Shown piece by piece: positions 24,101 to 36,100 of a stretch of DNA of 64,000 nucleotides (the first letter of the stretch is position 1; each line of letters opens with the position of its first letter). The notes under the pieces are model-generated. The model ran no database searches. It was not told the origin of the DNA and saw only the letters and a list, made by a program, of their open reading frames with translations. A program made the translations under genes and the position numbers. This stretch comes from Cheilinus undulatus (Eukaryota > Chordata > Actinopteri > Labriformes > Labridae): the NCBI RefSeq assembly GCF_018320785.1, contig NC_054872.1:25130769-25194768 (forward strand). The letters are read 5' to 3'.

Positions 24101-27100
24101 TATCTGCAAACCTGTTACAAACCTTTTGTGCTGAGGCAGTCTGCAACTAAAGTCAAAATCAGAAGATTGACTCCTCAAGCTAGTAAAGCTCTAAGGGACT
24201 GCTTTTAATCAACAGACTGGAATGTGCTGCTGGAAACAGATGAGGACAGTATGAACATTGACAGACAGGTTGATTTTTTTACTGAGTACATCAACTTCTG
24301 TAGAGACACAGTCATACCGACAAAGACTGTTCGCTGTTTCCCCAATAACAAACCCTGGATCACAAGCGACATAAAGGCAATCCTCAACCAGAAAAAGACA
24401 GCTTTTAGAGACGGTGACAAAGAACGGCTCAAAGAAGTGCAACATGAGTTGAAGAGGAAACTGAAGATGGCAAAGCTGGAATACAAAAAGAAGATACAGA
24501 GGAATCTTCAACACAGCAACATCCGTGATGTGTGGAGAGAAATCAGTACCATCTCTGGACACAACAATAAAAAGAAAAGACAGCCAATAGTGGGTGATGT
24601 GGAAAGAGCTGATGAACTCAACCTGTTCTTCAACAGATTTGACACTGTGGACACACCTACTTCCACTACTGCTCCTCCTCCTTCTCCTCAACATATGGAA
24701 ATCTCCATTGCAGCTCCTCCTTCTCCTTCTCTGTCTCCACAGCTGCAGCCACTTCCCTTTCTAGCACCTGTACCCTTCTCTGTCACAGAGACAGGGGTGA
24801 GGTTGGAGCTTGGGAGACTTTGCTCTGGGAAGGCAGCTGGCCCAGATGGTGTGTCCAAGGCTGCTTAAAGACTATGCTGCACAACTGTGTCAACCTCTCC
24901 ACAAGATCTTCAACCTGAGTCTACAGCTGCGGTGGGTGCCTGCTCTGTGGAAAACATCCTGCATTGTACCAGTACCAAAAATAAAATGTCCGGCTGAACT
25001 AAATGACTACAGACTAATTGCCCTTACTTCACACATCATGAAAACTCTGGAGCGGCTGATTCTACGTCTACTGAGGCTTGAGGTCAGAGACAAACTCGAT
25101 CCCCTGCAGTTTTCATACAAAGAACACATTGGAGGGGATGATGCCATCCTCTTCATGCTTCACCGTGGCCTGTCTCATCTGGAGGAACCTGGCGTTTATG
25201 TGAGAATCATGTTCTTTGATTTTTCAAACGCATTCAACTCCATCCAACCTACCAGATGGGAGTGGATCCTTCCTGTGTTTCTTCAGATTACCTGACAGGA
25301 AGGCCACAGTTTGTTAGGCTGGGGAACTGTGTTTCTGGGACATTAATGAGCAATACAGGGGCTCCACAGGAACAGTCCTGGCTCCATTCCTGTTCACACT
25401 GTATACTTCAGACTTCAAATACAGCACTGAGTCCTGCCACATCCAGAAATACTCGGATGACACTGCTATTGTGGCACGTATCAGAAATGGACAAGAAGCC
25501 GAATACAGGGACCTGATAAAAGCCTTCAGTGACTGGAGTCACAAGTACTGCCTCCTACTCAACACCTCAAAGACAAAGGAAATGATCATAGATTTCTGCA
25601 GATCCAAACCCCCTCTTCAGGCAGTGAACACTTGTGGCATGGACATCGAGGTGGTGACGTATAAATATTTAGGTGTACACCTGGATAATAAGTTGGACTG
25701 GTCTAAAAACGTAGACTTCATCTACAAAAAGGGGCAGAGCCGCCTGAGAAGACTCTGATCAATAGACATCTGCAGTAAGATGCTGCAGATGTTTTATCAG
25801 TCCGTGATATAGGCATCTGAACAAACTGGTGAAAAAAGCTGGCTCTGTGGTCAGAATCAAGCTGAACTAATTGGAGGATGAGGTTGAGAGATGCTAAATG
25901 AAGAAGGTGGAAGGCCATTCTGAGGAACATGGATCATCCACTTCGTAACTCCCTAAATGACCAAAGAAACAACGGTGGTGGACGGCTCCTATCCCTGCGC
26001 TGCAGGACAGAAAGATTTAGATAATCTTTCATTCCATCAACAACTACACTTTATAATTCTACCATGAACAGATGAGAGAGACTCCAGACAACTGAATTAC
26101 CCTGTGGGGATAAATAAAGTTATTGTATTGTATTGTATTGTATTGATGACCACTGAACAGTCACAGAGTCACTCTGATGATCACTCCACAGTCACAGAGT
26201 CACTCTGATGACCACTCAACAGTCACAGAGGTACTCTGATGGTCACTCAACAGTCACAGAGGTACTCTGATGGTCACTCAACAGTCACAGAGGTACTCTG
26301 ATGGTCACTCAACAGTCACAGAGGTACTCTGATGGTCACTCAACAGTCACAGTCACTCTGATGATCACTCAACAGTCACAGAGTCACTCTGATGATCACT
26401 CAACAGTCACAGAGTCACTCTGATGACCACTCAGTAGTCACAGAGGTACTCTGATGATCACTCAACAGTCACAGAGTCACTCTGATGACATTCACTAGTC
26501 ATAGAGTCATTCTGATGACCAGTCAACAGTCACAGAGTCACTCTGATGACATTCACTAGTCATAGAGTCATTCTGATGACCAGTCAACAGTCACAGAGTG
26601 TCAGAAATTAGAACTTCAACTTAACAAGCACCCTAGCCCTGCTTAAGTAAGGGTTAATGCCTGACGAGGTCTCCAATTATCAGGGATTAATGGACGACGT
26701 GGAGGTGTGAACCATCCGACGCGAAGCGGAGGACGGTTGCCTCCATGATGTCCATTAATCCCTGATAATTGGACACCTCGAAGGGCATTAACCTGCTTAT
26801 ACCATGGTCACTTGCCAACAAAAATAATTAAAACTACTAATTTTTGATTTCTACGTTTTGTGTGTCTATCAAAATAGAAAGTTTTACAAAAAGAACAAAT
26901 TCTTTTCCCTAGCAACGCCTGAGGGCTTGACTAATAACTGGAATAGCCATTCCAATCCCTTAACATTCTTAGGGAATGTAAACGATATTTACTACTCCAG
27001 TAAATAGGCGGGCCATAGATACGAAGTCACAATGGAACAAAAATATAGTCCACTCAGCACACTTTCTGAACAGATTTATCAATGAAATACATGAAGACGA

Positions 27101-30100
27101 GTGAGACAGAGTCATGTGATCAGACAAACTGTAAGTTAACATGAACAGTCATCTGATAAAAATCTCAGTTTTAGCTGTTTGAATACAGAGAATAATTCCT
27201 CCTTCAGCACTACGAGGTTACAGATGTGAAACAGAGCGCCCGCAGGTGCTTATTGTCCGTCAGACACGTCAATATTTATCAGATATTATCATGCCGGTTT
27301 ATCAGAAGCGTTTCCTTTGGCTCTATACAGAAATGATGGCTTCTTTTCTTTTGTTTGTGTTACTTGAATCTTCTGACAATAGTTTACAACAGTTAGAACA
27401 GGAGGGAAGTGAGTTTTTTGCGACACTCACCTCTCTGTGTTAAGGTGATGGAGAGAAGATGCACGTCTGTTAGCAGAGTCAGTTTGCTCAGCGTTTCTAA
27501 CATACATATCCAGTACTAGACCGAATTATTAACAGAGGAATAATCACACAGTGGGATGTCAGCTCTGCTTTAACTGGATCTTGCGCTCTCTCTCTGAGAG
27601 GGAGAAAACTTTATTGACACACGTCAATAGACACACAGCACATGCGCATTTTGTCACATATATCCAGCACACATCACTGGCTACTGTCACTGCTCATTTA
27701 CATAAGTAAACACAGAACAGAACCTCTCATTACAACTGAGAGCACATAGTCGTGTTTATGTCAACATGTCAACAACGTCGGATATAAAAGATAAGACCGT
27801 CTTAGGTTACAGGTCTTAAACCTAGAGTCTGTCATTTTATTTATGTCAGTAAAGTGACGGTTGATGTTTATAGGCTTCTTAGACTGGCAGTGTTGTACTC
27901 CCTGCTCAGAAATATGACTGTTTCAGGTTGCTATAGTTACTCCCAACGGAGTAACGGCTAACGGCTGCGGCGCATTAATTTGGAACAGTGAAAAGATTTT
28001 TTTGACCGGGACTACTTGAGAAGTCCGTATATCAGAAGTTAATTGACACCAATGGAATTTCCAGAGCCAATCAGAATCGAGTATTCACCAAGACCGTGGT
28101 ATAATGTAAGATATCTAACTCCATCTCTGTTAGAAAAAATCAGTTTGGTAAAATACCTGACTTCATATGCACATTTGCACTGTATCAGTAATGTAATCAA
28201 TGTAAATCACCTTCAATTATCATTTCTACCTCATTTCAATCTGCCCACATCCTTGCATATTTTATTCTTCTTATCGTGTCTAGTCACCTTTCTTGCACCC
28301 TTTGCACATCTTCCAACTTTACTATCAGTGCACATGGACTTGCACATACTAGAAAAATACTTTACAAGAGTTTGAACATGTTTAAATCTTTTTAAAACTT
28401 CTTTCAGAAGTATTTTTTTTATTTATATATATGTATTTCCTGTACACTGAGAGCAAAGCTAACCAGAGTTAAAATCCTTGCCTAGGTTGTAGACTGTGAG
28501 AATCAAATAAACCAATACACAGCAAAACATTTAAAAAGACTTTAAAAGGAACCACCAAAAAGGGCACAAAAAACTCCTTTTTTCTTACAAGTTTTCATTT
28601 AAGGCAAGAGTAAGACCATCAAATTGAAATAGTTGTAGAAATGCAAACACAAAATTTAAATCCATGTCCAATAACCAGATTAAAGTCCAATTCATATGGT
28701 TATTAAACTAACCTTGGCCATGAGTTGAGAGCCGAAGCCTCCCTGGTAGTTATTTCCAGAGGGAACACCCTCCATGACTCCAGGCACTGGGTTGTAGGTG
28801 TCGCTGGCCCAGCACCGACCTGAACTCATGTTCAGGATCTTTGCCAACAGTTTTGGATCCAGACCAAGTCTGTAAATTAATATAAATCTTGCTTACAGTA
28901 AACTAATTGCGTCTGCAGAGATCATAATAACTTAGAGTAACTAAATGTGATGTTTTTTTATAACAATCAATTGAATTCACCTGATTCCCATGTTCATCGT
29001 CTCTGCGGTTCCGATCATTCCAATCGCCAGAAGCATGTTGTTGCAGATTTTGGCTGCCTGTATTAAAATAGAACAAATGACTTAAATGTTTTTTTCATAT
29101 TTTTAACCTTCTAATTGAAATGATTAACACGGTAAATAAACTTGTGGGAATAGTAAGTCTTTGCTCACACCTGTCCAGTTCCAACCTGACCACAGTACAC
29201 CACATTGGCTCCCATGCAGCTCAGAAGTTCCTTGGCTGCAGTAAATTCTTCTTCTGCTCCTCCGACCATAAAAGTCAGTTTACCAGAACTGGCAGCACCC
29301 ACACCTGGGGATGTGAAATCATGCTTACATACACTGAACCATGTGTGAGCAGAAATGTTTGGTCTATAGTAGTTTTTCCTTCTTTGTTGAAAAAGAAGTA
29401 AAATGCAAATATATGAACTAACTAAAAGTTTAGGTGCCAAGCTGTGTTGTTAAGAAGCTGGAATATCAGTACAATCCTTTCAGATACAAGACTGAGTGAG
29501 TGGGTTCTGTTTTTTATTAAATACACATTGGCCTTTAAGGAAAACAGGCACCTGCAACTTGAATAAGTTAAGAGATATCAGTGTGGCCTTTAGCTCTTAC
29601 TAAAGACTTTTTTATGCTCATGGTGCAATGGAAATAGCAGTTTTGCCCAGATCTGTCAAAGCTCAAAAACAGACAAGTCAAGAACCACAACTGGTGTCCC
29701 TGAGCTGAAGAGTCTGTATGTTTTCATATGTACCAAAATTTAATGTCCCTACTTTTAAAGTTTGATACTGAAGTTCAATTTGTTTTACAATTTCAAAAAG
29801 ATTACAAAAAGGTCCAAGAAACACTACAAATGGCTACTCTTTTCCTTTTTTGCCTATTGAAGGCACATGGCTGCCTAAGTTGTCTCACTGCCTTTCATTC
29901 TCCTTGTCAATGGTGCTCTTTAGTTTATCAACATGGCACATAGAGGAAAGTTAGAAAATGATCAATCTGAATGTTTCTTTTGTAACTATTTTTTCATTTC
30001 TCTCACCTCCTTCGCTGATTTTGCAAATAAACTCTTGTTGATATCCTATTTGCTGCTTTTGGAGTTAAAAAATCCCCAGTATCAAGATCATACGGGGACT

Positions 30101-33100
30101 TGCTTTACATAAGAATAAGGAACCTCTGAAGTATTTATCCAAACGCATTACAATCTATTTAGACCATAGTAGAATAATTCAAATTAAATGCTTAATAAAA
30201 AAAAATCAAATACCAAACTGAAAGGAACAATGAAAACCACTCAAGTACAGCCATTTAAGTGCAAAAGCCTTTTGAAGGAGTTAGGGTTAGCCCCTGCATT
30301 GATTTAGGAACAGCTGTTTCATGATCCATTTGTACATTTGATGGTGCGTACAGGTTCCCATGGGGTTAAAATCACAGTCATATGCAACAACCAGGTGCAG
30401 ACCACATGGGTGCCAAGAAATTTACCAAGCAAGTCTTATAATTAATCTAAAAGTTTACAGGAAGCCAATGGAAAGAGGCCAAGAAGGGCGTCATGCTTTT
30501 CCCTCCCTCTGGGTTGTGAAGTAAGCAGCATTTTAAACCAAAGGAAACATGTGAAGAGCGTGCAGCATGAAGAAAGAAGAAACACCAGCAACTACACTCA
30601 GAAAAGTGTAAGATGTAAAGTCAAATTTACTTTTAAGAAGGTGATAAGTCAAAGTGACATATTACTACCTTTGACAATCAATGTTTAAACATTGTGAAAC
30701 ATTATTCAGAGCCTTTGATGTTTCATGAAATATATCAATTAGAATTAAGAAGTGTTATTATTTCAAAATAATTTTGTGTGCTTCTTGCCATTGCTACACA
30801 GGAGACCTGAAAAGACAGGAAATTTTGGGAAAGATATTGGGGAAAAACACATGTAACAAACAGCTCCAAGACTGAGATTTGAACTTGTGACCACTGCATA
30901 TAGGCCTGCATCCTCTGTGTATGAGTGCCTGTTCATCCAAATAAGCTAAACTGGTGCCCCACTGACAGATCAGAAGTAAGACTAGAGACCCTATATAGAG
31001 AGTTTTAGTCTGCATCTCATTTTAATGTTATTAAAATTAAGATTGATAAAAAGTTGAATTGCTTATTGATTCTGTTTCAAGGAAGATACATCCTAATAAA
31101 TAAATTCCTTTCTACCACCCCGTCTCCCATTCTTCACTGTGTTAAACCTCTTCTCAGACTTCAATACACCCAACCAGACCTGACTGAGAAAAAATGAAAG
31201 ATGGCAGTTATCTGATCTGGTCTGTAATTTTTTTTAAAGAAAGAGCTGACAGAGTTCCCTCCGCACCACCATATTTACTTTAATGTTTAACCAAGATGGA
31301 TTAACTAGTTCCTACCTTGCAACTCCACCTATACTCGTTTCTGTCTACCACTAGTAGTGCTTTCCAAAGTGTGGGCCCTAGAGGATCTCTTGTAGGGCTG
31401 CAAGAGGTCATTTACAATACCTAAAAATCAAAGAATTTTAAAAATAACTAGAAAATATCTATGTATGTGCAATATCTCTACCACTGTCATTGATGCTGCT
31501 GCTATGTTTTAAATACTACCTCAATACTTATATTCATTCATCCCATACAACACAATCATATGTGACATATAATCATCTGTAAGCACTAACAACCTTTTGC
31601 ACTATAAGTATTCAGTATATACTCAGCTGTCCTGTGCAATACATTTCTATAGCCTGTGCAATTCATTTTCATTTACAGTAGAAATATCGAGAACTAGAAA
31701 AGAGGAATATTTTTATTCATTATTTATTCATTTATTATTTATATAACATTCATCCTCTACCTCATATTGTACATAGAGTTTCAATTGCGCTGTCCGGCAG
31801 GATTTTTTCTTTTTTATTTTATTTTGTATTTATCTTGTATATATCTTTTAAACTTATAACTATTTCTTTTATACTTATAACTATTTTGTATACTCTCTTT
31901 TTAATTTAACTATCTATCTATTGCACTGAAAAGGAGAAGCTCTCCTATCTTGTTATACATTCTGTATAATGACAATAAAGGCCATTCCATTCCAAAAGCA
32001 CGCAGAGAGCGCAGACCTCTGCCATTAGCCCAATCCCCCAATAGTACCGAATCCTTTAAAAAATTCCTGGATCCAGGATTCCTAATGCCATTTCTGCCAT
32101 TTCCTGAAAATTTTCCTGAAAATCCGTCCGTGACTTTTTGAGTTATGTTGCAAACAAACTAACTAACAAACCCTGCCGATCACATAACCTCCTTGGCGGA
32201 GGTAATAATAGTAATCATGTTTAAATGCTCATAAAATACTTGATTTCATGTTATTTTAATTTTTAAACAAAATGCAGGCAAACGTTTCACTCCTATCACC
32301 TTTTAACCAATTTTGTTTAATGTCACGGTTTAACTGGTGTTGGATTAACTAGTGACACTGTTAGCCATTCTACTGTACTACTCGCTTCCTTATTACAAGA
32401 ATTTATTATTGTCTTTGGACACATTGATGCTACTTGGGAGGAGTTTGCTGGGCCACAAAGTGTGTTTACAGAGATAAATATCAGAAAAGAGCATTTAAGT
32501 GACTTTCATGGTGCCCAATTAAAACAAAATTAATGGCAGTGGCTCATTCATTGAACTTTCCAAGTAATGTGAATGTATCTGAAAGCAAAGTATTTGGTTA
32601 GAATTCCCTGTTCGTGCAACAAAAATCTGAGGAATAAATATTTAAGTCTCATGCTATGGTTGTGCAAGGGTTTTGGTGGGCCCTAGGAGATCTTTAGGTC
32701 TCAAACTTGGCTGCAGCATACTGAGGCTTGGGAAAGGCTACACTAAAGAAAAGATTAACCTTGAGCCTGGTGATTGATGTGATGCATCAAAGAATGACTC
32801 TGACTTCCTTTTGTCAAAGTCAAACTGCTGTGGTCACACAAAAGCACACATCCAAGTTCAAAGATGAGGGTTGGATTGCATTAATCCATGTGCACTACCA
32901 CAGAGCAGGAGCATATAAATCACTAATAGTCTTTCAGGCCTGGCTGTAAAATAGCCAAAATCAAGTCAAAGAAAGTGGCTCTGCTAACATTGTAGAGGCA
33001 GAGTTCAAACAAACTTTGTGTGTGGACCCCCAAAAAATCCTGAGAGCACTCGCTTTACAAAAAAAGAACATCTGTGCAGGTGAAATGCTCCTCCTCATCT

Positions 33101-36100
33101 TCCTCACATAGAAACCGCTCTTCATCAACTGCACAATGCAAAACACTGGATTTACCAATGGTATAAACCAGTGTTGCTCAACTAGTGGATCAGGTCCCAA
33201 AAGTGTGTCACAGAGTGTTTTTCAGTCTGTCATGAGTGTGTGCCTGGAAAAAATTTGTGGCATAAAGTTTTTGCTGTATGGGAGCCCTGAGAGGACATAA
33301 ATCCATGTATCTGATGTGACTCTGTTTTCCTGTTATAATAAACACAGTTCTGTTTTCTCAAGATTTCAAGACAATTCTGTCTTTTCATTTGAAAAAGCAC
33401 AGCTGGCTGTCCTGTGATAGCATGGTAATTACCTCCGCCAAGGAGGTTCTGTGATCGGGTGGGTTTGTCAGTTTGTTAGTTAGTTTGTTAGCAACATAAC
33501 TCAAAAAGTTGAGGACGGATTTTCATGAAATTTTTGGGAAATGTCAGAAATGGCATAAGGCAGAACTGATTAGATTTTGGGAGTGATCTGGATCACCGTC
33601 TGGATCCAGGAATTTTTTAAAGGTTTCTGTACTAATGGGAGATAGGGCTAATGGCGGAGGTCTGCGCTCTCTGAGTGCTCTTCTAGTTCCTCAAGAGTTC
33701 TGGAAAATTATCATTCACATTTTAACCTAGGATAATGGAGTACAATTAAACGTATGCATGAATGTCCTCTCATGGGTTTGATTATGATGTTTTTTTTTTT
33801 TTTATTAAGGAGGTGGTGGTGAGTTACAGAGGCAATACCTGTTAAGAATCACTGATTTAGACATTATGTTGCACCAAAATAATAAACTGAAAAATCACAT
33901 GTTGATAAATCAGTTGAAAATAACTGTTCTAATCCTTTCTTTTCGTAGGCACACTGGCTAAATTGGCCAAAGTATTATTTGTTTAGCTATAGGATGAAAG
34001 GTTTTTTTAAACACTAGGGCATAAACTGCTAAAAAATATTGCGCTCAAAATGTGTAACATACCTCCTGATACAGGTGCATCCATAAAAACTGCCCCCATC
34101 TTCTCTGCAGCAGAAGCCATCTCTTTAGAAACACCTGGGTCGATGGTGCTGGAGTCAATGAGCAAAGAGCCTTTCTTCACCTTTCTGTTGACAGATGAAC
34201 ATATGTTAAGCTAGGACAGTCCTCTGTGATATTTAACTATTTTGCTGAGAACCACCCCTTCTGAAAAACAGTTTCTACTTTCTATGAATAATTGTGTCAA
34301 GACTGCTACCATGTTGAGTGAAAGGCTGATCATCCAACATTAGAAGTCCTCTCACAAATATCAGTCACTGAATGACATAACCCATTTTTAAGGGTGGCAG
34401 TAAATGGATTAGGGATCGACTGATAATCAGGTAAACTGATAACTGGGGCCACTATTTGGCATTTAGCCAATCACTTGTATCAGCATTTTATCTAAAGATC
34501 ACAGATAAAATCAGTTCATTAAAAAGTGGGTTACTTTGACTCTGCTGTGAGCTGCATCTCCAAAGTATGACCTTATGTCCTTCCCAACACACACTCTGAT
34601 TGGCTAGATATCACATATTAGTCAACTTGTCACGCAACCCTAAAACCCTGGTGCCAATGACAGTGCATTAGTTCCTGTTTTCATGCTGCTTGTGCTACGC
34701 CACTTCTTGTGTTGAGAGAGCTAGTGGTAAATTCAAGCCATCAAGCACTCTTGCTAGCCACCAGGTGATTTTCTAAGCTGTTATCATTTTACAGCCTAGC
34801 CTATCTTTCTTAGCAGATGGATTCTGTTGTTATGGTTTCTTTTTTTTTCCTCTCCCTCTCCCGCCAAATGTTTACTTTTACCCCATCCTGCTTTACTGAC
34901 AATGTCACATGAAAAAAATTTTGTTTATTTCTAGCTTTGAAGGAGAGGGTTTCCAGATTGGAGACCTATTCAAAACTTTTGTTAACAGCCAAAGTTAGCC
35001 CACTTCTGTAACCAGCCTGCCTCTCAGTTTCTGCCCCAGCAGCTACCTACCAGTCAGGAGGCTGTGGCCGGGTTACTGCCTGCAGTTCATTAACAGTATT
35101 AATCAACCTAAATGAGCTCAACCTTTACCATCAGTGTTATTTAAGTAGTGTTTACTGTAATGGTTGTGATAATCCTGTGGTACAATACATTATCCTTGAA
35201 TACAATTTTAGAGCGCTCTATACATGCTCACTACCTTGTTTGCATTTTATATACAAATTAAAAGAATGGATTTTCCTATTCTATCATTTAGCATATGAAT
35301 GAGTGTTTAAACTTTACATGTATTTGCATATATGGCCCCCATTCCAAAAAAGCTGGGGTGCTGTGTGAAATGTGAATGCAAACAGAATGAAAACAGTTAC
35401 AAATCTCTTAAACCCACAATTTTTTTCACAAAAGAACAAACAACTTATCTGATGTTGAAACAAACATTTTAACATTTCATGAAAAACATTAGCTCATTTT
35501 GAATTTGATGGCAGCAACACATCTCAAAAAAGTAGGGTCGGTGCAATGTTTACCATTGTGTAGCATCCCCTCTGTAAATGTCTGGGAAGTAAGACCAGTT
35601 GCTGGAGTTTTGGAAGAGGAATGTTGTCCCATTCAGCACTCGTCTCTTCTACTGCAAAGCCATGCTTTTGTGATGGATGTGGTAAGTGGTATAGTGTTGT
35701 CTTGCTGAAAACTGCAAGGTTCCAAATACACTTTCCAGCATTGATGGTGACAGACCTGCCATTGGCACTAATGCAACCCCATACCTTCAGAGATGCAGGC
35801 TTTTGAGCAGTGCACTGATAACAAGGTGAACTGCCCCTTTCTTCTTTAAGTCCACAGGACACGGCAGCCATGGCTTCCAAAAATAATTTCAAATTTTGTT
35901 CCTTGTGCACAGAGATTTCTCCAGATTTTCTGAATCTTTTGATGATAATGTAGAGATCTTTTCACACATTTCAGCCAAGCAGGATCAAAGTTTATTTTGA
36001 AGTAATTTTGATGGACAATAGATGAAAAGAAGTTGCACTGTTTTGAGTGATGTTTCCGTGTTTAGTGTTTCCTATTATTTTCTGTGTGCCTCTTACATCA

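Noticed and set aside
23480-24868. Host endonuclease/exonuclease-family gene
   Set aside because: The motifs (FTETWL, SGDF, SDHN) and following RT segments with frameshifts are those of a LINE ORF2, not a host gene.
22953-26600. CRISPR-like array
   Set aside because: The 31-bp units are contiguous with no unique spacers, in a eukaryotic intron. This is a minisatellite.
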